A DNA stretch of 64,000 nucleotides, taken from the NCBI GenBank assembly GCA_021292165.1, contig CM037878.1:292378971-292442970 (forward strand), written 5' to 3'. Positions 32,870-43,693 of this stretch are shown here, in pieces (the stretch's first letter is position 1; each line of letters starts with the position of its first letter). The DNA comes from Shinisaurus crocodilurus. Lineage: Eukaryota > Chordata > Lepidosauria > Squamata > Shinisauridae. A program made the translations under genes and the position numbers. The notes beneath the pieces are model-generated. The model was not told the DNA's origin and did not search any database. It saw only the letters and a program-made list of their open reading frames with translations.

Positions 32870-33060
32870 GTCTGATATGAGCTGCATCTCTGGATGAGAG
32901 AGAGAGGGAGCTTTGGGGGACTGTGGTCACCAAGTTGCGGAATGCCTTCCCCAGGGAGGTCCGTCTTTTATTAGTATTTTATTGTTAGCCACCTGGAGCA
33001 CCATTCTGGAAAGGTGGGATATCAATTCAATCAAACAATAATACAATAAATAAAAAATTT
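32870..33060 (+). mobile_element. L2-like LINE 3' end
   Basis: gttgcggaatgccttcccca, an L2-type W/R-N-A-F-P block, then gccacctggagcaccattct and an AATAAAT-type tail. Confidence 0.5.
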
Positions 33061-33235
33061 TAGGCTCCAGGCGAACATTTATTTTTTTAAAAAATTCCAT
33101 CAGGCATTTTAAATGTCTTGATTATTGTAAAATCTGACTTCCAACCACACTTTTTATCTGCTGCTTTTGTTTGCATTATCATGTTTTATTTTTTATTGTG
33201 GAGAAAGCCCAAACCCCAGTCACACACACACACAC

Positions 33236-33955
33236 ACATTTCCCCTAAGGGAGGGGGCGAGGGAGGAGGGATGAGATCACCGGGGAAGCAACCAGACAAG
33301 TCATCAGCCCCAACAAAGGAGGGCCTCGGCAGAGATCCACAAAAGTCCAGGAAGGACCATCAACAAGCAGGGCAGTCTCAAAGAGCTGCAAAGTACCCCT
33401 ACGTCACCTTCTTCCCGGGCAGGAATAAGCCCACCTGAAACAAAGGGGCAGGCATAAGCCCCCACCTGACCCAGAGGGCGGGGAGAGCGGGAAATCCGGG
33501 GTAGAAAACCCCTCTCCCTTCCGGTAGTTGGTTGTTGGGAACCACGGGTACGCCAAGACCAGATCCACCTTAAAGCAAGCCGTCCGGGTACACCGTTCTC
33601 ATCCAAGAAGCGCCGATCGGGAGCTGGGCTGAAACTGACTAGAGTACTGTCTCTGATGTGAGGATATTGACCTGATTCAATCTGCTAGCCTGGGAGCCTG
33701 CTCATTGGGTAAGACGGGGGTCAACTAAGGTCGTGTTGACAGCAACTAAGGTCGTGTTGACAGCGTAGTATTCCTAAAGAGCTGCTAGTTCTGGCTGTGT
33801 TATTGTATAAACAAATAAAAGCCTTATTTGGTCATTTAAAGGGCTGTGGTTTTTCCTCTTGTACGCGAAAGCCGATACAGACCGTATCTCATTGCCGGTT
33901 AACCCTATAATTGCCGAACTCACGCAAAAGATCCTGTTGCTGATCCTTCACATGG
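33236..33955 (+). mobile_element. putative 5' LTR of Ty3/Gypsy element
   Basis: Lies directly upstream of the gag frame. It contains a 21-bp tandem duplication (unit core ctaaggtcgtgttgac, about 33722-33765) and an aataaaagcc polyadenylation signal near 33815. It ends around ccttca, followed by tggtgttagcggtggg, which could be a primer binding site. The left end is a guess, and no 3' LTR is present for comparison. Confidence 0.45.
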
Positions 33956-34054
33956 TGTTAGCGGTGGGATAATTAGAAACCACATTTGACAGTCAGAACT
34001 AACAGAGCTTGGGGCAGGCTAGTAGATTGTTGAGAAGCGCTCAGATCAAAGAAA

Positions 34055-34801
34055 ATGAATAGCCTGAGCCAAGAGCAGTCGGAGCTAGTGAGCAGCCCAG
34101 AGACCCCAACCCAGACCTCCATAATGGAGTGGGTAGTGCGGCCGAAGACTGCAAGGCAAGAAGAGGGGGGAGCCCCCTCATCTTTGTTAGTAGGGCAAGA
34201 ACCCAAGCAGTGGGGTAGCCCCAGCCTTACCAGTAGCGGCAAGAAAAGCGAGATGAAAGACCCTGAAGTAGAAGAAGACCTCGACAGAAAAGTTGCTGGC
34301 GGAGCCATGGAGGGAAGAGGGTTAGATGCCCTCTTTCCCCAACTTAATTGGCAGCAAGCCAGGGAGGTGATGCGGCATCAACAAGAAATGCTCCAGCAGC
34401 AACAAGCAGCGCTGCAGATGCAGCTGGAGTTGGCCAGGCTGACTATGGGCACCGGGCAAGGGGCATCCCCTGCACCCCAGGGTGGGGGCACCACGACCCC
34501 TAAATGGGACAAAAAGCAATTCCCCACCTACCAGTCTAGACAGGATGTGCTGATCTTTTTCACCCTGTTCGAGGCTGCCTGCCTGGAGCAGAAGGTGCCA
34601 GACAATTTAAGAATGTCTGCCCTGAGGACTCAGGTCAGCGGGGAGCTGGCTGATCTCCTGGGTATTCACACCCAAACTGCCCCCTTAGACTATGGGGCGT
34701 TCAAGGAAGCGGTGAGAGAGAGGTTTGCCCTCACCGCCGAACATTGTCGCCGTAAATTTCGTTACAGGCAGCCTACCCCAGGGGACACGTATGCCTCCTA
34801 G
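34055..34801 (+). pseudogene. Ty3/Gypsy gag, N-terminal part
   Basis: A 248-codon frame, interrupted by TAG. It contains a Q-rich coiled-coil-like region (about residues 105-130) and a capsid-like region with F-E-A-A-C and F-K-E-A-V-R-E-R-F. The same frame continues after stops at 34799, 34823 and 34832 into the next block. Integrated retrotransposon, not a host gene. The segment following the break resembles the SCAN fold type known from Gmr1-like gag. Confidence 0.75.
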
Positions 34802-34858
34802 ATGGCGCATCTGGGGCAGGTTTGAGACGCATAGATCGGGGCCACCGAGAAGACCACG

Positions 34859-35593
34859 TTGGCAGAGGTGCGGGAGCTCCTGATTCAAGAGCAATTTTGT
34901 GCCACTATCCCAGAAGACTTAGCTACGGCGGTGAGGGATCGGGACCCCCCAAACTGTCGAGAAATGGGCAAGTTGGCCGACCAAATGAGACTGTATCGGC
35001 AGCCCAAAAGAACAAAGGGGGGCAACCTCAATCGTGGCGGGGCTAAGGGGAGCGCAGAAAAAGGCAACCCCAAACCTCGGGAGGGAACCCTAGGCAAGCC
35101 CAAAGAAAGCCCCAGCGCCAGTGGCTGTTTTTATTGCAAAGAACCGGGGCACCTCAAGAGGAGCTGCCCCAAGCTCATCGCGAAGAACCGCCACGCCAAG
35201 ACATCGCCGGGCAAGGTGGGAAGGATGCTTGCTCCAGAGTCCCGCGAACCGGAGGAACACGAGGAGGATCAGCAGTCCAGCTCGTCCCTCGAGGAAGACG
35301 GGGAAGATGCGGCGCGGTCCCTGAGGAGCGGAGGACAACATTCGCTGGGGGCCATCTCGCAGGCATCGCTGATGCGCATTGCCTCACCGGAGCAGCTGCG
35401 GTGGAGCCAGGACAAATTCTGTGAGTCCATCTCTGTAAACAATGTTTCCCATGTGGGGTATAGGGACACTGGGGCGGACATAACCGCTTTACCTCGGAGT
35501 AAGGTAAAGAAGAGACAGTTGCTAAAAAGGCGCACCTGTGCCATAAAGCCCTATAACTCTCCCAACATAGCTGTTCCCCTCGCCCGGGTCTGA
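34859..35593 (+). pseudogene. Ty3/Gypsy gag C-terminus, zinc knuckle and protease
   Basis: Continues the gag frame. L-L-I-Q-E-Q-F and I-P-E-D-L-A-T-A-V-R-D-R is a SCAN-like stretch. Near residue 90 lies a CCHC nucleic-acid binding knuckle, C-F-Y-C-K-E-P-G-H-L-K-R-S-C. An aspartic protease active site D-T-G-A-D lies near 35466-35480. The frame stops at 35591. No reverse transcriptase follows. Confidence 0.8.
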
Positions 35594-36000
35594 GTCAAGT
35601 ACAAGAGATGAGAAGGAGAGGTAGATGTTATAGTGCATAGACAACAAGAATGGGGAATCATCATTGAGAACGACATTGCGTTCCGGGCTGCCCAAGTCAA
35701 GGTGGAGGTGGTGACCCGGCGTCAGGCCAAGCAAGCCCCTGCCCCGCAGCCTCTCAGATCCCCGGTCTCCCATCACGGTCGCGGTAAAGTGACCCTGGCA
35801 GAGACAGCCAGCCGTTCCCTGCCGCTCCCCGCGGTTGTGGAGAGAGAAGAAGACCCCGGGGGGTTCGCGCCAATGGCCCGAGATTTTGAGACTCAGAAGG
35901 CGTTTCAAGAGGAGCAGCAAAGCGACCCATCCCTCCAGGGATGTCGGGATCGGGCCAGTCAAGGGTCCGGGGTAGGGGACCAGTCAGAGCAGTTTTTGTG

Positions 36001-36622
36001 AGAGGCAGGAGCCCTCTACCGAGAATTCTGCCCAAAGACTGAACCGGGTCCCCAACCAAGAAAAAGACAATTAGTTGTGCCCGTGAAGTACCGCCAGGCT
36101 GTGCTACAGCTGGCCCACGATGTGGCGTAGAGAGGTCACTTGAGACAGAAACGGACCTTGGCCAAGGTGACAGAGGGGTTTTACTGGCCCATAGTGGCAA
36201 ATGAAGTGCGAGAATATTGCCGGTCCTGCGATGTCTGCCAGCGGGTGGGGCATAACCGGGACCATCCGAAAGTCCCCCTGCAACCCCTACCCATTGTGGG
36301 TATTCCCTTTGAAAGGATAGGGATAGATATCGTGGGACCCTTGAATCCCCCCACCAAGACGGAGAAGAAGTTTATACTGACTGTTGTTGACTTTGCCACC
36401 CGTTATGCAGAGGCTTTTGCTCTAGCCTCCATCTCCGCCACCAGCCTGGCTAAGACTCTCCTCTCTCTTTTCGCCCGCCTGAGAATGCCCCACACAGTGG
36501 TTTCAGACTGCGGCACGGGATTCGTGTCCAAACTGTTTAAAAAAATGTGAGAACTGGAGGGTGTAGAGCACCTGACTTCGGTGCCCTATCATCACGAGAC
36601 CAATGGGCTAGTAGAACGTTTC
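36001..36622 (+). pseudogene. Ty3/Gypsy integrase, truncated
   Basis: An HHCC zinc-binding region spans about 36112-36245 (H-D-V-A, stop, R-G-H-L, then C-R-S-C-D-V-C-Q). The catalytic core shows D in I-G-I-D-I-V-G-P, D in V-V-S-D-C-G-T-G and E in N-G-L-V-E-R, spaced as DD35E. Stops occur at 36127 and 36548. The element ends abruptly at about 36622 in unrelated sequence, so no RT, RNase H or 3' LTR is seen. Confidence 0.8.
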
Positions 36623-37157
36623 TTTTTGGTGGCCCCCTGCTGGGGTGTAGGCCCTCGGCAAACGCCCCACTATGCCTACCCTAGATGCCGGCCCTGCTTC
36701 CAGATGAGGCTTTTTTAGTGCTGTCACCCTGCCTCATTCATGAAATTTTTATGTGGGGTCCAGATGACGCTTTCCACTTGTAGCCTTCTCGTGTTTCCCC
36801 ACTGCTTCTTCTGTGTTTTATCTTAGCACAGAAAATCCAGGCAGGAGAAAAAGACGGACGAGCTGTGCCAGGTCTTCTCATGGGTAGTACGAGAAGCCTT
36901 CCACCTGGAAGCACCCTGGGTTATTTTCAGCCCTAATATTCTGATCCTGGTATTGGTAAAATAAAACCTACTCTTGTTTTTGAGAAAAGGCCGGCAGCGT
37001 GCTGTTTTCTGGACTGCCTGCAACCACGTTGGCAGGGTTTGAACTCCCCCTCCCCCCCAACCACCACCAACAGCGCCTGGAAATACTTATTTTATAACGG
37101 CAACCGCTCTGAAGGGTCGGCTGGTCTTTTCCGGGACAGATGCTGAATCAGCATTAC

Positions 37158-37295
37158 CTTTTTTGTCCTCTCTCAGAATGATTTTGATGGTCGTGCCGCT
37201 TCTCCCTTTCGGCCTGACGTTCTTTGGCATCAGCTCCAGCGAAGCACCTGTCGGGGGGTCCACCATTCCCAGGAGGCCTCTTCCGCCGCCGCCCC
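37158..37295 (-). CDS. CHRDL2: CHRDL2 coding exon 7
   Basis: A 138-bp linker exon between VWC2 and VWC3, phase 1 to 1, acceptor ccagtgcgcag (weak pyrimidine tract) and donor gtaatgct. It starts with a glycine run, then M-V-D-P-P-T-G-A-S-L, and ends V-R-P-K-G-R-S-G-T-T-I-K-I-I-L. Mammalian CHRDL2 has F-R-P-K-G-A-G-S-T-T-V-K-I-V-L at this place, so the identity is firm. The glycine-rich start is low-complexity and may vary between species. Confidence 0.9.
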
Positions 37296-37573
37296 CTGCG
37301 CACTGGTGCCGTGAGTGCCTCTGGAAAGCCAGATGACAAGGGAGAGACCCGGTCAGTTCATCAGGTCACCTCTCCGCTACTGTTTAGACCGGTGGGATTT
37401 TAGCTCCACCAGGGATGGGGAATGCGTTGTTGGACTGCAATTCCCATCATCCTTTACCACTGGCTATGCTGGCTAGGGCTGACGCGAGCTGCAATCCCCG
37501 AGTCAAACACATGAGTTGGCAAGCCCCGCTTGCCAGACGAACGTTCACACTCGTGCCGTGTGTGCACCACCTG

Positions 37574-38255
37574 CAGGGCCGGATTAAGATAGGGGCGATT
37601 GGAGCGGCAGCTCCAGGCCCATAACAGAAAATAGGCCCACAATATAGGGACGCGCGCGGCATGATTTGAGTTAGCTCTGATCGCTATCATTCAGCATAAT
37701 TAATGATTTTTTCAAGATTATAAAGGTGTTCTAAGCACATCTGCATTACAGGCTTGAGGCAAGACCTAGCAAGAACTGTTCTCAAATTAGCATGGTAGGT
37801 TTTTGCATTTCAATCACTGTTACTATACATTTCTTTGAAGCACATGGGGGGCTTGCTAGGGTCTGTAATATTCAGATTTAGAAGGGACCTCTCTCTCCAG
37901 CCTCGAGCAAAAGATCTTTCTGATTCGCAGCTCAATTGTTCAAATGCTAGTTTAACAAAAAAAACGAAAACGAAAACGAAACAAAGCAACAAGAACAACA
38001 CAATTATTCTTGGTCAAGCAAAGCTTCCTGGCTTTTTGTTGTGGCTGCTATTTCTTTTTTAATAAATAAATTTGGGGGAAATTGGGAAGACCCTTACTGA
38101 TGAGCTGCAGGAGCTTTTGAGTTTTGGCACTTTAATGGTAATCAAAATATTTAATTTGTTTTAATATAAAATTGCGTCTTCATTTCATTTATTTCCATAA
38201 AAAGGCCCACCAAAATCCTCAGCACCAGGCCCATAATGCTCTTAATCCGGCCCTG
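37574..38255. mobile_element. non-autonomous hAT element, 682 bp, perfect TSD
   Basis: Ends CAGGGCCGGATTAAGATAGG and CTTAATCCGGCCCTG. The duplication accacctg lies at 37566-37573 and 38256-38263. The interior is AT-rich and non-coding, with an oligo-A/AAAACG stretch near 37958. An inverted, longer copy lies at 45985-47565. Confidence 0.9.
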
Positions 38256-38582
38256 ACCACCTGCCTCTCTTGGCAGCCACATGTGACCCAGCCCGGGCTC
38301 TCACATGTCTTCATGATGCCGTACATGCATGCTGGGCTTCTCAGATCAGCTGCCAGCCGAGAAAAGCATGCCAAGAACACAAAGGATTTTCGCCCGGCTA
38401 ACGTCTGCCATTTTGAGCCATTCGTCATCTGCGTGCCAAAACGTTACTGCCTCCATCTTTGGAAACACCTTCCATTAAAGAAGAAGCCCTGGACCGAAGT
38501 AGGCAATGAGATCCCAGGTAGCCAATGGGATGTCTATTATACTTCTATTGTCTGCAACTGATTTTGGCAAATGCAACATGGA

Positions 38583-39206
38583 TAATACTTCTATTATCAC
38601 TTCCCGCGATAATAGAAGTATAGCTTCCAAATCGCGGGAAGTGATAATTCCCCTTTACTCGGCACTGGTCAGGCCTCATCTTGAGTACTGCGTCCAGTTC
38701 TGGGCACCTCACTTTAAGAAGGACATAGACAAACTGGAGAGGGTTCAGAGGAGGGCAACAAGGATGATAAAGGGACTGGAAACAAGGCCCTATGAGGAGA
38801 GACTGAAAGAACTGGGCATGTTTAGCCTTCAGAAGAGGAGGCTGAGGGGAGATATGATCGCACTCTTCCAGTACTTGAAGGGTTGTCATACAGAGGAGGG
38901 CCAGGATCTCTTCTCGATCATCCCAGTTTGCAGGACACGGAATAATGGGCTCAAGTTACAGGAACCTAGATTCCACCTAAACATCAGGAAAAATTTCCTG
39001 ACTGTCAGAGCAATAAGACAATGGAACCAACTCCCTAGGGAGGTGGTGGGCTCTCCCACTCTGGAGGCATTCAAGGTGCAGCTGGACAATCATCTGTCAG
39101 GGATGCTTTGACCTGGATTCCTGCATTGAGCAGGGGGTTGGACTCGATGGCCTTGTAGGCCCCTTCCAACTCTACTTTTCTATGATTCTATGATTCTATG
39201 TCCCAG
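38583..39206 (+). mobile_element. CR1 LINE 3' fragment with 5' foldback
   Basis: Encodes the C-terminal CR1 ORF2 block, [15 protein letters not shown] to [11 protein letters not shown]. The typical tail and repeated ATTCTATG octamers follow at 39178-39200. At its 5' edge, arms 38593-38610 and 38631-38648 form an 18-bp inverted repeat. Confidence 0.85.
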
Positions 39207-39342
39207 AATCTTGTGTAATGTCATAACGCCTCAGTAAATAAAAGCTTGGGGGGCACCGGAATATGTTAGCTTCTGAAGAACGGACATGAAGCAAGTGGGG
39301 GGGGAAAGAATTGTGTATGCAGTCGAAGCTTTTGTCTCTCAT

Positions 39343-39538
39343 AGGAACGTAGGAACCTGCCTTATACCGAGCCAGAGCTTTGGTCCATCAAGCCCAGTAT
39401 TGTCGACACTGACTGGCAGCAGCTCTCCCCGCAGGGCTTCAGGCAGGATTCCTTCCAAGCCCTACCTGGACAGGCCGGGGATCGAACCCGGGACCTTCTG
39501 CATGCAAAGCAGGTGCTCCATCACACGGAGCTCTGGTC
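39343..39538 (-). mobile_element. tRNA-derived SINE
   Basis: aggaacgtaggaacctgcct, cactgactggcagcagctct, gggatcgaacccgggacctt (B-box complement), tctgcatgcaaagcaggtgc. It is directly followed by 5S-derived sequence. Confidence 0.7.
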
Positions 39539-39539
39539 C

Positions 39540-39642
39540 TGCCCTACGGCACCTGGTATTCCAAGGCGGTCACCCATCCAAGCGCTAACCAGGCCCGACC
39601 CTGCTTAGCTTCCCAGATCAGACGAGATTGGGCTGTTCAGAT
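39540..39642 (-). pseudogene. 5S rRNA-derived sequence
   Basis: On minus: aatctcgtctgatctgggaa, gctaagcagggtcgggcc, ggttagcgcttggatgggtg, ggaataccaggtgccgtagg. It is closer to true 5S than the copy at 6772, but the first roughly 30 bases are missing, so it is not functional. Confidence 0.75.
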
Positions 39643-39694
39643 GTTAGTCTTTGCTGTAGCAGTTTCCAGCACAAAGGGACAAGCCACTGTTCAC

Positions 39695-40390
39695 CAGGGA
39701 TGGGGACTCGGACTCGAGGACTCGACTTGTGAGTCGGACTGAGTCCCCCCTCTGACTCGAGTCGGACTCGAGTCCCAATATTTTTAATGGGACTCGAGAC
39801 TCGACTCGGGACTCGAGACCAAGGACTCGTCAACATCCCTGCTTGATGCCACCTGCAGGTGCTGCCTGGACCCAGTTGCAGTAACAATCCAAGTTTATTT
39901 TTTCAAATCATTTTCCTAATGCAACCTTTCAGACATTTTGGGTTTGGCTGCCTCTGCCTGCCTGTTTGGGGTTCCCAGCCTTCTCTGCCTGCCTGGTCTC
40001 TTCTTAACCAGTTCCACAGTTTGAATTGTCCAAGACAAAGGCCTCTGCCTGCCTGCTTTGGGGTTCCCCGCCTCCTCTGCCTGCCTGGTTATTTTGGGTT
40101 TGTCTGCCTGGTCTGTTCTTGTCAAAATCAGTGGCAGAGTTTTGAGATAAAAAGGCACACTTGTGCCTAGAATTTATTTAAGCCACACATCTGAAGTAGC
40201 CTTATTTTGTTGGGGAAAAACCCCATTGATTTTAATAGGGACTCGTGGAGTCAGCTTTGGGAGTGACTCGTGACTCGTGACTCATGAGTCACCATTTTGG
40301 AGCAAGGACTCGGACTCGGACTCGAGACTCGGGTCCAAAGACTCGTGACTCGACTCGTGACTCGAGACCAAGGACTCTTCAACATCCCTG
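39695..40390. mobile_element. hAT-type element rich in GACTCG, perfect TSD
   Basis: Ends CAGGGATGGGGACTCGGACT and GACTCTTCAACATCCCTG. The octamer ctgttcac lies at 39687-39694 and 40391-40398. Both ends consist of inverted GACTCGAGTC-like repeats. The centre holds a SINE-like AT-rich part. A sister copy is at 41507-42180. Confidence 0.9.
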
Positions 40391-40548
40391 CTGTTCACTC
40401 AAAATCGCCCTGTTCCTTCGGCTGTCGGCACACCAACAGCAAAAACCGAAGGCAAAGTTTTGTTGTGTGCCCACACTTTTATCCCCCTTGTACGTCCCAT
40501 TCTTTTCATTCGTGGCCGTTGTATAGAATTAAATCCCACTGAATAGAG

Positions 40549-40643
40549 CAGGGCTCTCCAACCTTGGGCCCCCAGATGTTTTTGGCCTACAACTCCCAGT
40601 TGTAGGCCAAAAACATCTGGGGGCCCAAGGTTGGAGAACACTG
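40549..40643. mobile_element. short palindromic MITE with perfect TSD
   Basis: A 95-bp copy, the shortest of the family. CAGGGCTCTCC left end and GGAGAACACTG right end, with gaatagag on both sides (40541-40548, 40644-40651). Confidence 0.88.
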
Positions 40644-40937
40644 GAATAGAGCTATTTCGTCCAGGCAAAACTAGGGTCCCAATCCAGCCCTCTGGGCTTC
40701 CCCAGATGGCGATGCTTCCTTTCCCAGGCTACACCCCTTTCCTCTGCCCACCAATATATTTAGGATCAGAGCACTAGTTATCACTGATGAAATTTAAGTA
40801 AGGTTTCCCCCCTCCTTAAGGGATGCTCACTGCAGCATATTTTGTGAACGTATAACATTTGAATATTGCTCTCTGCTAGTGCAGATGTTGAAGCTTAAAA
40901 CCAGGCATTAAAAAAAAAAACAACACCTAGTGATCTA

Positions 40938-40960
40938 CAGATATATATATATATATATAT
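40938..40960 (+). repeat. TA microsatellite
   Basis: About 10 TA units, 34 bp beyond the donor side of CHRDL2 exon 6 (intron 6). Confidence 0.85.
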
Positions 40961-40993
40961 TGGCTATTAAAATGGAAACTTCACGTACAACAC

Positions 40994-41038
40994 CTCTGGT
41001 TAACTGGGGATCTTCTATCAACTTCTCATAGGAACTAT
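40994..41038 (-). CDS. CHRDL2: CHRDL2 coding exon 6 (45 bp)
   Basis: A very short linker exon, phase 1 to 1, acceptor ctttttgcag and donor gtgttgta. It encodes S-S-Y-E-K-L-I-E-D-P-Q-L-T-R after the split codon. Position and phase fit the exon that follows VWC2. The residues themselves are weakly conserved in the family and much shorter than the mammalian linker, so support is mainly splice sites, phase and order. Confidence 0.7.
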
Positions 41039-41506
41039 CTGCAAAAAGAAAGAAAAAAGGATATAGATTTAGGTGAGTTTCTCGCAAATAGACGTGCTTG
41101 TTATTCTGTCTAGGATGCCTGCTGGAAATTACTGTGCCCTATTTATTAATGCAAATTCCTCCCCTGCCCCGGAACATTATTTGTGTGGTGGTGGAGCTAG
41201 TACTTTGTTAACACGCTCGCTGTGCTTTGTCCAAACAAACCATTTTCACTTCGGGGGTCGAGTGCAGAGAAAAGTGTGCGGCAGAAGCCAGATATGCACA
41301 GCACCGATATGATATAAAAACCTTAAGTTATGATATGATATAAAACAACGTAAGTTTAAAAGAAAACTGAAGTGGGCGGGGCGGGGGGGGGAAGGCCTCA
41401 GTCGAGAACAATCTGAAGGTGAGTAACCGTTGTCTCTCGAAACACAAAATCTTGCACAGAGCAGCAAAGGAAATGTTAGCAGAAGGCGTGGTCAGCCAGT
41501 ATAAGC

Positions 41507-42180
41507 CAGGGATGGGGACTCGGACTCCAGGACTCGACTCGTGAGTCGGACTGAGTCCCCCCTCTGACTCGACTCGGACTCGAGTCCCAATATTTTTAAT
41601 GGGACTCGAGACTCGACTCGGGACTCGAGACCAAGGACTCGTGTTCCAAAATCGTGTGCCTCAAATGCAACATGGATAGGTTTTAGGAAGTACCGCAAGT
41701 TTATTTTTTAAAATCATTTCCCTAAAATGCAACCTTTCAGACATTTTGGGTTTGGCTGCCTCCGCCTGCCTGTCTGGGGTTCCCAGCCTCCTCTGCCTGC
41801 CTGGTCTCTTCTTAACCAGTTCCACAGTTTGAATTGTCCAAGACAAAGGCCTCTGCCTGCCTGCTTTGGGGTTCCCTGCCTCCTCTGCCTGCCTGGTTAT
41901 TTTGGGTTTGTCTGCCTGGTCTGTTCTTGCCAAAATCAGTTGCAGAGTTTAGAAATAAAAAGGCACACTTGTGCCTAGAATTTATTTAAGCCACACATCT
42001 GAAGTACCCTTATTTTGTTGGGGAAACCCCCGATTGATTTTAATAGGGACTCGTGGAGTCAGCTTTCGGAGTGACTCGTGACTCGTGATTCGTGAGTCAC
42101 CATTTTGGACCAAGGACTCGGACTCGAGACTTGGGTCCAAAGGCTCGTGACTCGACACCAAGGACTCTTCAACATCCCTG
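41507..42180. mobile_element. hAT-type element rich in GACTCG, perfect TSD
   Basis: Ends CAGGGATGGGGACTCGGACT and CTTCAACATCCCTG. The octamer gtataagc lies at 41499-41506 and 42181-42188. Same orientation and near-identical interior to 39695-40390. It lies between CHRDL2 exons 6 and 5, about 120 bp from exon 5. Confidence 0.9.
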
Positions 42181-42301
42181 GTATAAGCTCTCCAGCTAAG
42201 AGGCCTGAGCTTTGGCTGCATTCCCTGTCCAGCAAAATGTCCATGGTGTGCGGTGTGTGTGTGTGTGTGTCCACGTGTGTGTGGAATAATTCCCATATTA
42301 C

Positions 42302-42395
42302 CTCTGCAGACTTGGCAACAGGAGTCCAGTATGTTTTGGGGCGAGGCGCACAGCAGCTCCGGGCAAGTCACCAAACCGCAGTATATCTGGCCCTC
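42302..42395 (-). CDS. CHRDL2: CHRDL2 coding exon 5 (VWC2, second half)
   Basis: A 94-bp exon, phase 0 in and 1 out, acceptor gtgtttctcag and donor gtaatatg. It encodes E-G-Q-I-Y-C-G-L-V-T-C-P-E-L then D-S-C-C-Q-V-C-R, completing the second VWC module. The mammalian E-G-Q-I-Y-C-G-L-T-T-C-P-E and D-S-C-C-Q-A-C match closely. The C-C-x-x-C signature of VWC modules is intact. Confidence 0.95.
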
Positions 42396-42604
42396 CTGAG
42401 AAACACAAGAAGTCCCGGTGCGTCATCGAGAGTGGCACCTCCCAAGCGGCAAGAGAAGAGCGCTCCTCTTACAAAAAAACCCCGCCCAGCTGTTCCAAAG
42501 ATGGGACAGACCGGCATATGGGACAGACCGGTGTGGAGATGGATGAGCAGGGTGGGCATGTCCAAGCTCAATTCAAATTGCTAGTGCCACCTTTCAACCT
42601 CGTG

Positions 42605-42770
42605 CAGGGCCGGTGCTACCATTAGGCCAACTAGGCAGCTGCCTAGGGCGCAGGGCTAAAGGGGGCACCAGAAACACCTTGGGGAAAAAAATACAGTGCT
42701 CTCAAGTGGGAAGGGGGGTGCTAAATATCTGATCTTGCCTAGGGCACCAAACTGCCTTGCACCGGCCCTG
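42605..42770. mobile_element. non-autonomous hAT element with perfect TSD
   Basis: A 166-bp sister of 2833-2997. Ends CAGGGCCGGTGCTACCATTA and GCACCGGCCCTG, octamer acctcgtg at 42597-42604 and 42771-42778. Confidence 0.9.
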
Positions 42771-43307
42771 ACCTCGTGCCCTTCAGAGTAGGGATGGGTG
42801 AGGAAACCGATAGGGGGGGGGGATCATGAAAATCCGATGGATTTTCATGATTCAGCCCGCTGGATTCCGGTTTGCTAGCCCCACAATGGCGCTGAATCGC
42901 TGTTGTGTGAGTCGAGCCAGCTCGCAGACTTCCTTCTCAAAGATGGGACACGGTTTGCACTTTGTTTTTTAAAACACTAAGCAAATTTGCATAAATCATG
43001 CTATTTGCGCAAACTGGAAGCTGAAAACTATGCAGTTCTGGCGCGATTCGTGTAAATCTCCTTAGCATTTTTTTTAAAATGTGCAAACCGCACATTTCTG
43101 TCTTAAAGACAGAAGTCCATGGAACACACACACACACCCCGACTTGCCCTGCTTCCAATCACTGAATTGGAAGCGGGCAGGAAATCCATCGAGCTCAAAC
43201 GAGCCAGGCTTCCCAGCGTCGGCACATCCCTGCGTCTAGAGGTGTTGAACAGCAACTCCCATCATTCCCAGCCAGCCTTGCCATTCCCAACCTCTTTTGC
43301 CTTCGGC

Positions 43308-43660
43308 AGGGCCGGCCCTCCCATGAGGCAGGGTGAATCCCCTGCTCAGGCGGCGGATCGGGAGGGGCGGCAGATTGCACTCCCCCACCACCGGGGAGGG
43401 GCCCTGTGTGCCCTGCCGCCGCCACACCAGCCCCATTCTCCTGCCGTGGCAAATGCCAAGCAGGAGAGCAGCAGCAAGCGGGGGGGGGGGGGGGTCCTTG
43501 GAGGGGGCAACGTCCTCCTCCCCCATCTCTCGCTCTGAGCTCTCTTCCAAAGCGGCAGATCAGGCGGGTGAGTTCTCCGGAGAGGCCACCCGCCCGATCT
43601 CTCACTTTGGGAGAGGGCTCAGAGCGAGAGATCGGGCGGGTGGCCTCTGCAGAAAACTCA

Positions 43661-43693
<33 letters not shown>

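Noticed and set aside
36823..37023. Small minus-strand frame
   Set aside because: No homology recognised and no splice sites in phase with CHRDL2.
38506..39111. Host protein-coding gene of 201 codons
   Set aside because: It is the C-terminal part of CR1 ORF2, followed by the CR1 tail and octamer repeats. The same holds for 54445-54915 and 59263-60444.
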